Shown: positions 36,144 through 44,740 of the stretch, in pieces
How positions within the stretch are numbered: position 1 is the stretch's first letter
Layout of the letters: each line of letters begins with the position of its first letter
Assembly (NCBI GenBank): GCA_964594775.1
Contig: CAZQNO010000002.1
Coordinates: 53,555-117,554 of the forward strand
Length of the DNA: 64,000 nucleotides
Reading direction: 5' to 3'
DNA from: CAYFVU01 sp964594775
GTDB taxonomy: Bacteria; Spirochaetota; Spirochaetia; DSM-16054; Sediminispirochaetaceae
Notes under the pieces: model-generated
Seen by the model: only the letters and a program-made list of their open reading frames with translations
The model's database searches: none
What the model was told of the DNA's origin: nothing
Translations under genes and position numbers: made by a program

Positions 36144-36690
36144 GTTCTTCCTCTTTCACATAGGGGAGCTTTCGGGCATAGGATCGCAGGGTAATCACCG
36201 TCCCGGCGCTTTTCCCCGTCTCCCAGTCGGTTTCCAATCCGTCTTCGTCGATAAAGTGCAGGGAGAACTCGTGGAAGGTTTTTTTTGCCAGGTAGAGTCC
36301 CAAACCGAAGCGCTTGTTGTGGTAGTTATTGCGGTAGGATTCGAACCTTTCATCGTGAATATCGATTTTCTCGACTTCTTCGTATAGTTTGTAGGGAAGT
36401 CTGGAGGTATCGAAACCGCCGCCCCAATCCTGAAGATATATTTCCAAAAAATCTCCGTCGGCGGAGAAATGAAGATAGATGGGCAGATCATGGCTTCTCT
36501 CGCGGTGGGCCCGCAGGGAGTTGTTCAATAATTCCAAAATGGCATAGATGATTTGCTCGCTGGTAAGCCGGCAATCGGCAAAACGGATGCTGTTGAGTTG
36601 AGAGAGTATGTCTTGGAAATCCGAATTGGGAGAGATCCGTATAACGAGGCGTTTGCAGCGTTTTTTTCCGTATTCAATATATCGAGCCAT
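36121..36690 (-). CDS. stand-alone histidine-kinase-type ATPase
   Basis: The protein of about 189 residues has only the HATPase_c domain. The N-box is ELLNNSLRAHRE, the G1 box DWGGGF and the G2 box RFGLGLYLAKKTF; no dimerisation/His domain is present. Such proteins act as anti-sigma kinases or as phospho-signalling partners. I place the start at 36690 (MARYIEYGKKR); the frame is open to a GTG at 36738, three bases from the divergent gene. It overlaps the small PilZ gene, so a link between c-di-GMP and this kinase-like protein is likely. Confidence 0.75.
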   Translation of the reverse strand: MARYIEYGKKRCKRLVIRISPNSDFQDILSQLNSIRFADCRLTSEQIIYAILELLNNSLRAHRERSHDLPIYLHFSADGDFLEIYLQDWGGGFDTSRLPYKLYEEVEKIDIHDERFESYRNNYHNKRFGLGLYLAKKTFHEFSLHFIDEDGLETDWETGKSAGTVITLRSYARKLPYVKEEEHGKPARL

Positions 36691-36740
36691 GACTGTTTCA
36701 TCTATGAAAATACTGGAATCTACGATAAAATACAACACGA

Positions 36741-39638
36741 ATGTGGTACATACTGATAGAAATCGACGGTTTTCCTCAGATAGAAAAGATCGATCCTCCT
36801 GCCGCGGAAAAAATCCTCGGCCAGTTGGCCCGTATTTTCGAGGCGCCTCACTTTGCCTATATCGGAAGAAAGGGAGCTACCTTCGTGTATACGAGCGGAG
36901 AGGGAGATCAGGGGAATCACCGAATTCCCGAACAGTTGCGCAGAGCGGATGCCTTTCTTGAGGCGCAGTCCGACGTGGTAGACAGCTATTCCGTTGTGGT
37001 GCGCGGCGACGCTGATGTAAAGAGGCTCGGACGGTTGCCGATAGTCTCAGATGCGGTCCGCTTTGTCTATGACGTTCCCGAAGAATCCGGACTCTGGTGT
37101 GATGATTCGGCGGCTAAGGAACTCTTCTCTCCCCGGAGTCTTCGTAAAGAGGGAGGTTTTTTTCGTTATCAAGAGGAGAATACGGAAGCGAAGGGAGAAC
37201 GGGCGAAACTCAGAGACCTCTTCGAGAGTCTGCTCCCGCTCGAAGAGGTTCTAGACCGCTTTACTCCCTTTCTCAACGGGAAAAAACAGGCAATATTTCA
37301 TCTTATCGGGCCGGAAGGCTCCGGCAGGGGAGTTTTGATAGAGGGAATCCTCGATAAACTACAGGGGAAGGGCATACCTCTGCCGTGGATTCGCTTTTAT
37401 CCGGATGAGGAGAGTTTCGACGAAGCGGCTCTTCTTTTCAGGGCGATACCGGCCTCGTTCTTAAATAAAGTTCCCGAATACTTAGTCCCGCGGGAACAGC
37501 GGATCTGGCACAAACTCGCTCCCCTTTTAGAACTCCGCAGTGAAGGGGTTATGCTCCCGGATGCTCGACTGATCCTCGACTTGGTTCTCCATGCCTATGT
37601 GCGTTATATGGAGAGCATCTTCGTGCCGCCCGTCGTTGTGTGCTGCAGGATGGATAAGATGTGTGCACGGAGCAGAGAGTTTCTCGTGGAGCTAATGGGC
37701 AGAAAATATCCCGGATCCGGTCCTCTCTGGATCGTGAGCTCGGAAGAGACGATGGCGGAGGAGCTAAAGTCGGAGGCCTGCTTCATCGAGCCCCTGGTGC
37801 GGGGGGAAAATGCTGCCGAAGAGGCGGATCTCTCTATATATCCTCTCTATGCCCAGTTTCACGGCGAGATTAGCCGGACGATCTTCTGCCGTCCACCGCG
37901 AAAAAAGGAGAATCCAAGTGAAGTCTTGGTCGAGTCTTTGGAAAGGGAAGACCGTTTCCTGCTGTACGTTCTCTCCCTTTTGCCGAGGGGACTTGACGGG
38001 GTTTTGTATCGCAAGGTCTTTTCCGAACTGGGAATGGAGGAGTCCGATACTAATCGGCGATTGTCGAACCTTGCCTCCTATCAACTGCTGAAGGAGGGAA
38101 ATGGTTTTCCCCCTCTCTTCCCCGAATTGTACCGCCGACTCGGGACGGGTAGCAGGGAGGAGGACCGGAGAATAGCGAACGCGATTCGACAATTGCTTCT
38201 CGAAAACAAGAATGGGCGAAACTTTCTGTCTCCCTTCCATGCGGCCCAAACTCTCGAAAAGCTAAAGGACTATGAAGCGGCATTGGAGGCCTATTTCTCC
38301 TACGCCGGGGAGTTGTTTTTCCTTGATGATACGAGGGTTCTGGGGAGGGTCACTGACAGAATTAAGGAGCTGATGGATAAGCCGGCTTCTCCCGCTCGGG
38401 TCCTTTCCGAGCGGTTTTCCGCTCTGAATATGCATATCGCCGTCGATGAGGGAGATGAAGAGAAGGCAAAGAGCTGCTTTAGGCTCCTTTCTGAGGAGAT
38501 TCCCGAGCCGAAGGGGCAAAGGGAGAGGGAGCTCTACGCGAAGTGGCTATTGATAAAGGGTGAGTACCTGTGGCATAGGCGAAGCTGCCGGGAGGCGATG
38601 ACGCTGACGAAGGACGCGTTGCTGCGGTGCCAGGACTTGCAGCTGCGGGAGTGGGAGGCGGCTGCCCAGCTGCTGCTGGGAAAGATCATGCTGAGCCTGC
38701 AGCGGGTGGAGGAAGCGGTGGAATACTTCCACAATGCCAGTCAGCTCAACTTAGATGAAATACACTACAGTCTCACACTGGAGAGTTCGGCCTTTGTCGT
38801 GCTGACCAACGCAATGCTCGGAGATTATTCTCTCTCGCTCACCTTTGGAGAGACGGCATCTAAACGAGCCGCCGAGCGCGGGAGATGGGTATGGCACCGT
38901 TATCTCGAAATGATGAGGGGAAAGATTCTCTTCGAGCTCGGCCGCTACCGCGCGGCGGCGGAGGTCTTTAATTCTCTTCTCGTCTTGGAACGCATATATT
39001 TCTCAAACAAGCGAAAGGACAGATTCACCGCGTGGCTTGCGCGGGCGCTCATGTATCAAGGGTTTATCGCCGGTGCTCTTCGGCTTCTTTCCTCCCTCGA
39101 AGAAACGCCTGAACACCTTCTCTTCAGCGCAGAGGCCCAACTGTTGAATAGAGACTTTTCGTCAGCTCTTTCGACGCTGGAAAGGGCACTGGAGATTGAT
39201 AGAGAGCCGGTACGCTTCGTGCGTCCCATCGCCCTGCTGTATCGCAACGGTTTCGAAGCCTTTGAGAACATCGTCCTGCGCAATACGGAAGATTACGACG
39301 TGCTCTACCAACTCATACGTTCGATGCGGGGTTTCCTGCTCTCCCGTCTCGGGAGAATGGGGGAAGCGGAAGAGGATTTCGTGGAGATCCTCGAAGCGGA
39401 GAAGCGGGTAAAGATCGATCCCTACCGGCATCTCTACTACTTTTTCAGGACTCTCGCCCACGAAGATGAGGGTGAAAGCGGTGAGCTCACCAAGGCGACC
39501 TTTCTCAGTAAGGCATTCCAGAACCTTCAGAAGATAGCGGGAAGGATCGCCGATCCCTCCGACCGGCGTTCCTTTCTTACCGATAACTACTGGAATTCAA
39601 AGCTCTTTTCGATGAGTAAAGAGCATAAACTCATCTGA
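36741..39638 (+). CDS. large protein with degenerate P-loop and TPR-like repeats
   Basis: A 965-residue cytoplasmic protein. After an N-terminal alpha/beta region comes a segment laid out like an AAA/STAND NTPase: AIFHLIGPEGSGRGVLIEG (184-202) sits where Walker A should be, but Lys is replaced by Arg and the Ser/Thr by Gly. A hydrophobic strand (PPVVVCCRMDKM) is near the Walker B place. From about 480 on it is helical, with TPR-like units (KAKSCFRLLSEEIPEPKGQR; WEAAAQLLLGKIMLSLQRVE). This is the plan of MalT-like signalling proteins, without a recognisable output domain. It runs divergently from the ATPase/PilZ pair. Function is unknown. Confidence 0.65.
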   Translation: MWYILIEIDGFPQIEKIDPPAAEKILGQLARIFEAPHFAYIGRKGATFVYTSGEGDQGNHRIPEQLRRADAFLEAQSDVVDSYSVVVRGDADVKRLGRLPIVSDAVRFVYDVPEESGLWCDDSAAKELFSPRSLRKEGGFFRYQEENTEAKGERAKLRDLFESLLPLEEVLDRFTPFLNGKKQAIFHLIGPEGSGRGVLIEGILDKLQGKGIPLPWIRFYPDEESFDEAALLFRAIPASFLNKVPEYLVPREQRIWHKLAPLLELRSEGVMLPDARLILDLVLHAYVRYMESIFVPPVVVCCRMDKMCARSREFLVELMGRKYPGSGPLWIVSSEETMAEELKSEACFIEPLVRGENAAEEADLSIYPLYAQFHGEISRTIFCRPPRKKENPSEVLVESLEREDRFLLYVLSLLPRGLDGVLYRKVFSELGMEESDTNRRLSNLASYQLLKEGNGFPPLFPELYRRLGTGSREEDRRIANAIRQLLLENKNGRNFLSPFHAAQTLEKLKDYEAALEAYFSYAGELFFLDDTRVLGRVTDRIKELMDKPASPARVLSERFSALNMHIAVDEGDEEKAKSCFRLLSEEIPEPKGQRERELYAKWLLIKGEYLWHRRSCREAMTLTKDALLRCQDLQLREWEAAAQLLLGKIMLSLQRVEEAVEYFHNASQLNLDEIHYSLTLESSAFVVLTNAMLGDYSLSLTFGETASKRAAERGRWVWHRYLEMMRGKILFELGRYRAAAEVFNSLLVLERIYFSNKRKDRFTAWLARALMYQGFIAGALRLLSSLEETPEHLLFSAEAQLLNRDFSSALSTLERALEIDREPVRFVRPIALLYRNGFEAFENIVLRNTEDYDVLYQLIRSMRGFLLSRLGRMGEAEEDFVEILEAEKRVKIDPYRHLYYFFRTLAHEDEGESGELTKATFLSKAFQNLQKIAGRIADPSDRRSFLTDNYWNSKLFSMSKEHKLI

Positions 39639-39647
39639 TTGCGCACC

Positions 39648-40061
39648 TTATACAGAGATCGCCTGGTCTCCCGGCCACAATTCGGGAAGATCGAGTTCTT
39701 TGGGAATCTGCACGGGCCTTCCGTTGCGGTTTACACAGCCCCAGGTGACATCAGCGCTGCATATCTCTTCTTCGTTTCGATAGATCGTTTGACGGAAGAC
39801 CCCGCTGAAGCGTTTCCGCTTGACCGGTTCCGTCGTTACCACGAGGTCGTCGTTGAAAAGGGCCGGCGCCTTATAGGCGACGGATATTTTCGAAACGAAA
39901 AAGGCAATTCCCTTGGAGAGAAGTCCGGAATAGTCGAAACCTATGTCGGTGAGAAATTCCATTCGAGCCGTTTCGAAGTAGTGCAGATAGGTGGCGTTGT
40001 TCACGTGCCGATGCATGTCGAGTTCGTAGCTGCGCACCCTCAGCGAATAGTGGTGTGTCAT
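39648..40061 (-). CDS. acyl-CoA thioesterase (hotdog fold, 4HBT type)
   Basis: About 137 residues from the ATG at 40061; in-frame ATG at 40079 and TTG at 40097 are alternatives. The motif LDMHRHVNNATYLHYFETARMEFL is the signature of 4-hydroxybenzoyl-CoA/YbgC-type thioesterases, with Asp as likely catalytic residue, followed by VSKISVAYKAPALFNDDLVV. It would hydrolyse acyl- or fatty-acyl thioesters. It converges with the 965-residue gene and stands alone, so its pathway is not shown. Confidence 0.85.
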   Translation of the reverse strand: MTHHYSLRVRSYELDMHRHVNNATYLHYFETARMEFLTDIGFDYSGLLSKGIAFFVSKISVAYKAPALFNDDLVVTTEPVKRKRFSGVFRQTIYRNEEEICSADVTWGCVNRNGRPVQIPKELDLPELWPGDQAISV

Positions 40062-40166
40062 GGGCCGATGGTACCGCATTTTACCGGAGAGAGACAACAG
40101 CGCGAGGGAATAGCCGGCAGGGATTGACTAAAAGTTTCGGCGTTGGTAGAGTGGCTGCTGATATAC

Positions 40167-40239
40167 GGTGGCGTAGCTCAGTCGGTAGAGCAAACGGCTC
40201 ATATCCGTTCGGTCAGGGGTTCAAATCCCTTCGCCACTA
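40167..40239 (+). tRNA. tRNA-Met (anticodon CAT)
   Basis: The sequence folds as a full cloverleaf: acceptor GGTGGCG pairs with CGCCACT (last pair G-U), D-stem GCTC/GAGC, anticodon stem AACGG/CCGTT with loop CTCATAT, and T-arm AGGGG-TTCAAAT-CCCTT. The CAT anticodon gives Met, or Ile if lysidine-modified. The G1-U72 pair argues against the initiator. CCA is not encoded. A rho-independent terminator follows closely. Confidence 0.93.
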
Positions 40240-40242
40240 CTA

Positions 40243-40273
40243 GGTCTCCCGCCTCTGCGGTGAGGCCTTTTTT
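40243..40273 (+). terminator. rho-independent terminator after the tRNA
   Basis: GGTCTCCCGC pairs with GCGG-T-GAGGCC around a CTCT loop, with one bulged T, and is followed by six T. It lies 3 bases after the tRNA. Confidence 0.85.
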
Positions 40274-40309
40274 ACGTTGAAGAAGAGAACTACAGGGGGG
40301 GAATCGCTG

Positions 40310-41590
40310 GTGACGGCAGGATTTCTAAAAGACGGGCAGTACCGGAAATTCGCGCTCTATGGTTTTTTCAAGAATCTTCGTTTTTTCGATCCGTATCTGC
40401 TTCTCTTTTTTTTAGAAAGCGGACTCGATTACTTTCATATCGGACTACTGTTCAGCATTCGCGAGATAAGCATTTATGTCTTGGAGGTGCCTACCGGTTT
40501 TCTCGCAGATCTGGTGGGCCGCAGAAGGACGATGATGAGCGCTTTTGCCGTATACATCGTCTCCTTTCTCGTCTTTTATATTACCCGGGGATTCGGGCCC
40601 TATGCGGGGGCAATGGTTCTGTTTGCCGCCGCAGAAGCGCTGAGGACCGGCACCCACAAGGCGATGATCATCGACTATCTCAAGCGAAAAGATATGGAGT
40701 CGAAGAAGGTGCGCTACTATGGCGCCACCCGGGGTTGGTCTCAGCTCGGCTCGGCCCTCTCCGCCCTTATTGCCGGTTTCCTCGTCTTCTTCTCCGGTTC
40801 CTACCGTACCGTTTTCATCTATACCCTCATTCCCTATGCGGCCGGTTTCTCTCTAATGCTACGTTATCCAAAATACCTTGATTTCAGCGGGGAGTATGGA
40901 GAAGGAGAAAAAGGCGGAGTTCTAAAAGGCTTGCGGGAGAATTTTCGGGATGTGATGCAGGGGCTGCGGGAAATGCTGCGGGACCGGCAGCTGCGGCGGG
41001 GTTTTCTTCATTCAAGTTTTGGTTCCGCCGTTTTTAAAACGGTAAAGGACTACATCCAGCCGATGATGCGGAACCTTGCCGTAACCCTTCCCCTCTTTTC
41101 CGAACAGCCGGAGCATAAGCGGATTTCCGTCGTGGTGGGAATTGTCTACTTCTTTATCTACCTCATGACTTCCGCTGCCAGCCGGCATGCCGGTACGGTA
41201 GAGGATATGTTTTCCAGCCGCGTTAAAGCATTGAATGTGAGCTATCTCGTGCTGGTGGCTGCGGTGGCTGTTGTAGCACTATTTGTCGAGAGTGCCTTTC
41301 TTGCCGTGGGGATTGGTGTTTTCGTAGGACTATACCTATTGGAAAATCTGCGCCGGCCGATGACGGTAGGCTACCTGGGAGAGGTGGTAAAAGGGAAAAC
41401 AATGGCCACCGGCCTGTCATTGGAATCGCAGCTCAAGACGATAATCGTCGCCCTGCTTTCTCCTGCCTTTGGTTTGTTGACCGACCGATGGGGCCTCGGC
41501 TCGGCATTGACCGCCCTTGCCATTGTCTCCCTTATCATCTATCCTTTTCTTCGCGTAGGCGATACAGAGCCGAGGGCGGCGAAAGGATAG
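40310..41590 (+). CDS. MFS transporter
   Basis: The frame opens at a TTG (40277) inside the tRNA terminator's tail. GTG at 40310 has a strong purine-rich AGGGGGGG at correct spacing and is preferred, giving 426 residues. Twelve membrane helices can be drawn. The cytoplasmic loop between helices 2 and 3 reads GFLADLVGRRRTMM, the hallmark of the major facilitator superfamily. Substrate is unknown. The next gene, a small membrane protein, follows after 3 bases. Confidence 0.82.
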   Translation: MTAGFLKDGQYRKFALYGFFKNLRFFDPYLLLFFLESGLDYFHIGLLFSIREISIYVLEVPTGFLADLVGRRRTMMSAFAVYIVSFLVFYITRGFGPYAGAMVLFAAAEALRTGTHKAMIIDYLKRKDMESKKVRYYGATRGWSQLGSALSALIAGFLVFFSGSYRTVFIYTLIPYAAGFSLMLRYPKYLDFSGEYGEGEKGGVLKGLRENFRDVMQGLREMLRDRQLRRGFLHSSFGSAVFKTVKDYIQPMMRNLAVTLPLFSEQPEHKRISVVVGIVYFFIYLMTSAASRHAGTVEDMFSSRVKALNVSYLVLVAAVAVVALFVESAFLAVGIGVFVGLYLLENLRRPMTVGYLGEVVKGKTMATGLSLESQLKTIIVALLSPAFGLLTDRWGLGSALTALAIVSLIIYPFLRVGDTEPRAAKG

Positions 41591-41593
41591 GGT

Positions 41594-42367
41594 ATGATCG
41601 GCTTTTTCCTAAAAAAAGCGTTTTTCGACGGCTGGGACAATCTCCTCACAATAGCTCTCTTTAATTTGGGCTACGTGGTGATTATTGCAATTACTCTGGC
41701 CGCTCTGAGCGCCGTCTCCACCTCTCTTCCGCTCACCCTTCTCGTTATCATATTCTGTATTGTGCTCTTCTATCTGTATTCGGGAGGAGTTGCCCGCTAC
41801 ATGGGAGAGCTGGCCTTCGACAAAAGTCCGGAGCTGCGGTATTTCTTCGTCTACTGCAAAGAGTCTCTCAAGACATCTCTCACTCTCGCCGGGATCACCG
41901 GACTGCAGCTCGTACTGCTGGCAGTTGCCTTTCCCTTTTATCTCTCCATGGGCGGAATCCTGTCCATGGCGGCCCTCTCCATCCTTTTCTGGGTTTCCGT
42001 CCTCTGGTGGCTCGTCTCCCTCTGGGTCTATCCGGTGAGCATGCAGCTGGAAACCTCGGTCAAACTCCAGCTAAAAAAGAGTTTGTTGATTTTCTTGGAC
42101 AACGGGGCATTCACCCTTTTCCTTGCACTCTATTCCTTCGTTAATTTTTTGCTCTCGCTGGTTACCGCCTTTCTCATACCCGGTTTCACCGGTATCCGCT
42201 ACAGCCGGCAGATCGCCCTCAAACTGCGAATGTTCAAGTATGACTATCTCGAGGAGAACCCGGGAGTGGACAGGAAACTGATTCCCTGGTCGGCCCTGCT
42301 TAGGGAGGAAAATGAAAAGCTGGGACATCGCAGCCTCAGGGGCATGATATTCCCCTGGAAGGATTGA
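41594..42367 (+). CDS. YesL-like integral membrane protein
   Basis: A 257-residue membrane protein with about six helices (such as LLTIALFNLGYVVIIAITLA, LPLTLLVIIFCIVLFYLY and GITGLQLVLLAVAFPFYLSM). It starts AFFDGWDNLLTIALFN, which recalls the N-terminal W-x-N pattern of the DUF624/YesL group found beside sugar transporters. The likeness is moderate. It is probably cotranslated with the MFS transporter (3-base gap). Confidence 0.55.
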   Translation: MIGFFLKKAFFDGWDNLLTIALFNLGYVVIIAITLAALSAVSTSLPLTLLVIIFCIVLFYLYSGGVARYMGELAFDKSPELRYFFVYCKESLKTSLTLAGITGLQLVLLAVAFPFYLSMGGILSMAALSILFWVSVLWWLVSLWVYPVSMQLETSVKLQLKKSLLIFLDNGAFTLFLALYSFVNFLLSLVTAFLIPGFTGIRYSRQIALKLRMFKYDYLEENPGVDRKLIPWSALLREENEKLGHRSLRGMIFPWKD

Positions 42368-42440
42368 CTGTCCGTCCGCCCGCCGCGGGGCCCGATAGGC
42401 TGACGCAACTTTACTCTATAGGGGAATAGGAGTATTTTCT

Positions 42441-43040
42441 TTGAGTATGGAAAGCACAACGACGGAAGTTGAACTCAAAGCCCGTGTGGATGATCCGGAA
42501 GCTGTCCGGCGGATCCTTCGAAAGCGATGCGAGTTTGCCGGTTCCTTTGTAAAAGAAGATACCTATTTCGCCCGCCGTTCTTCCTCCGGCGCCGCTGCAG
42601 AGGCCAAGGCGCCGATGGAAAAAAAGCCGCCGGCGGCAAAGACCCTCTTTCGCCTCAGGCGCCAGGGAGACGAGTCGGTCGTCACCTATAAAGAGAAGCG
42701 TCTGGAGGGGAGTACCGAGGTAAACCGGGAACACGAGTTTACCGTTTCGGACCCCCAAACCTTTCTCATCTTCGTCGAACGACTCGGATTCGAGCCTGCA
42801 ATACGTAAGCGGAAAGAGGGAGAGCTCTTTCACTGGGGAAAGGCCCGCGTGGAGCTCTCCCGGCTGTGCTCCCTCGGCTGGTTCGTGGAGATCGAGCGCT
42901 TGGTGAAAGGAGAGGCAGCCGAAGATATTCGAGAAGCCAAGGAAGAAATCCGGCGGATTCTCAAAGAGATCGGCATAGATGAAGAGCAAATCGAGAAGAG
43001 GTACTACACCGACCTGCTTAGAGAAAAGGAGATACACTGA
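42441..43040 (+). CDS. CYTH-domain protein (class IV adenylyl cyclase / thiamine-triphosphatase fold)
   Basis: A 199-residue protein. The defining ExExK motif is EVELK at 9-13. Later elements are KTLFRLRRQGDESVVTYKEK, a central REHEF strand and WFVEIERLV, matching the CYTH tunnel fold. Enzymes of this group cleave tripolyphosphate or triphosphate esters, or make cyclic AMP (CyaB). The start may be TTG 42441 or ATG 42447; TAGGAG precedes both. The sufC start follows after 1 base, so it is cotranscribed with the iron-sulfur genes. Confidence 0.85.
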   Translation: MSMESTTTEVELKARVDDPEAVRRILRKRCEFAGSFVKEDTYFARRSSSGAAAEAKAPMEKKPPAAKTLFRLRRQGDESVVTYKEKRLEGSTEVNREHEFTVSDPQTFLIFVERLGFEPAIRKRKEGELFHWGKARVELSRLCSLGWFVEIERLVKGEAAEDIREAKEEIRRILKEIGIDEEQIEKRYYTDLLREKEIH

Positions 43041-43041
43041 C

Positions 43042-43779
43042 ATGGGAATAGTGGAACTGAAGGACGTCTCCCTTAGCCTGGGTGAGGCGAAGGTTTTAAA
43101 GCATATCGATATGGATATTTGGGAGGGCCACATCCACGCGGTTGTCGGGCCGAACGGGGCCGGAAAATCGACCCTCGCCCATACGATCATGGGACTTCCG
43201 GCATATCGAACACACAGCGGCGAGATTCTCTTCAACGGTGAGAAAATTTCCGACTATTCGATTGATAAGCGGGCGAAGCGGGGCATTACCCTGGCATGGC
43301 AGGAGCCTGCGCGCTTTCACGGCATATCCGTGCGGGATTTTATTTTGCGGGCTGCAGGGGCGAGCGGTACGGAGGAGACCTCCGCCGAAGTGCTGCGTCT
43401 TGTCGGACTCGACCCGGACCGCTACCTCGACAGAGACGTCGATACCACCTTAAGCGGCGGCGAGCGCAAGAGAGTGGAGCTTGCCTCCATCATCGCCATG
43501 GAGCCGAAGGTCGTGCTCATGGACGAACCGGATTCCGGCGTCGACATCGAGGCGATCCAATCGATTTTTCAGGTGCTGAAGGTGCTGAAAGAACGGGGAA
43601 CTACCATCGTTCTCATTACTCACTCCGCCGAGGTGCTCAAACAGGCCGACCATGCCTTTCTGCTCTGCAACGGCGCCCTGGTGGACAAGGGAAGCGTTGA
43701 CCGTTTGATTAACTACTTCGAGGGAAAGTGTGTCCCCTGCACCCATAAGAACGAACCGGAGAAGGAGGCCTTCGCGTGA
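43042..43779 (+). CDS. sufC: Fe-S cluster assembly ATPase SufC
   Basis: A 245-residue ABC-type ATPase. Walker A is GPNGAGKS (36-43), the Q-loop lies in LAWQEPARF, the signature is LSGGE (137-141) and Walker B with its extension is VVLMDEPDSGVD, the typical SufC form. ATG at 43042 is chosen over an upstream ATG because AAAGGAG stands in front. It powers the SufB scaffold of the next gene. The C-terminal tail holds two Cys (KCVPCTH), which is unusual. Its stop overlaps the next start. Confidence 0.94.
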   Translation: MGIVELKDVSLSLGEAKVLKHIDMDIWEGHIHAVVGPNGAGKSTLAHTIMGLPAYRTHSGEILFNGEKISDYSIDKRAKRGITLAWQEPARFHGISVRDFILRAAGASGTEETSAEVLRLVGLDPDRYLDRDVDTTLSGGERKRVELASIIAMEPKVVLMDEPDSGVDIEAIQSIFQVLKVLKERGTTIVLITHSAEVLKQADHAFLLCNGALVDKGSVDRLINYFEGKCVPCTHKNEPEKEAFA

Positions 43780-44708
43780 GCAACCAGGCGGCAATTGACA
43801 GACTACTTGCGACAATCAACATGCATCGCCACGACTTTCCCGAAAACGCGGCCCATGTGGAGATCCACGGCAACAAGGTGCTCGGTGCAAAGCTCGTCGA
43901 CGGCCTTCGGGTCGAATCGGAGGAACGGCCAGAAGGTGTCTATGTGGACATTCTGGTGGAAGAAAACGCCCGCATAGCGGAGCCGGTGTACTTCTGCTTC
44001 GGCATGCTGGAAAACGGCTTGCAGAGGATCGAGATGGACGTACGTTTTGCCCGAAACGCCAAGGCTCAGTTCATAAGCCATTGTACCTTTTCCACTGCCG
44101 AACAAGTGCGTCACGAGATGGATGCGCGCATTCACCTGGAGGCCGGGGCAGACTACACCTACTTCGAGCGTCATGTCCACAGCGCAAAGTCCGGCGCCTC
44201 TGTCGTACCCAAGGCGAAGGTCACCCTCGAAGAGGGGGCGCGATTTTCCACCGAGTTCGAATTGATCAAGGGACGGGTGGGAATAATCGACATCGACTAC
44301 GATGTGGAGTGCGGTGCCGGCTCTGTGGGAGAAATCCTCTCGCGAATAAGCGGACGGAAAAACGATGTAATAAAGATCCGGGAGGCGGCGCGCCTGTCGG
44401 GAGAAAACTCCCGGGGTGTGCTTACCAGTAACATCGCCGTACGGGAAGAGGCCTCCGCGGAGGTCTATAACGAGCTTACGGCAACGGCAGCGGGCGCCAA
44501 GGGGCACGTGGACTGCAACGAGATAGTGCAGGGCAGGGGGAGCGCGAAGGCGATTCCCATCGTCGATGTGCGCCATCCCCAGGCCCACGTGACCCACGAG
44601 GCGGCCATCGGTTCGGTAGATTCGAAGCAGCTGCAGACGCTCATGTCCCGGGGACTTTCCGAGGACGAGGGCGTGGAGATGATCATTCAGGGGCTGCTGC
44701 GCAAATAG
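43776..44708 (+). CDS. SufB/SufD-family Fe-S scaffold protein
   Basis: A 310-residue protein, shorter than E. coli SufB (495) or SufD (423). The C-terminal beta-helix is complete: RGVLTSNIAVREEASAEVYN, VDCNEIVQGRGSAKAIP with Cys247, and HPQAHVTHEAAIGSVD with His274. These match the SufB Cys and SufD His that hold the nascent cluster, so both functions may lie in one protein. No SufD, SufS, SufU or SufE is present. With SufC this is a two-gene minimal SUF system of the kind seen in anaerobes and archaea. GTG start, overlapping sufC. Confidence 0.88.
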   Translation: MSNQAAIDRLLATINMHRHDFPENAAHVEIHGNKVLGAKLVDGLRVESEERPEGVYVDILVEENARIAEPVYFCFGMLENGLQRIEMDVRFARNAKAQFISHCTFSTAEQVRHEMDARIHLEAGADYTYFERHVHSAKSGASVVPKAKVTLEEGARFSTEFELIKGRVGIIDIDYDVECGAGSVGEILSRISGRKNDVIKIREAARLSGENSRGVLTSNIAVREEASAEVYNELTATAAGAKGHVDCNEIVQGRGSAKAIPIVDVRHPQAHVTHEAAIGSVDSKQLQTLMSRGLSEDEGVEMIIQGLLRK

Positions 44709-44740
44709 CTCCCGGCTGTCGCTTTGCTGCGGGCCCCTTT

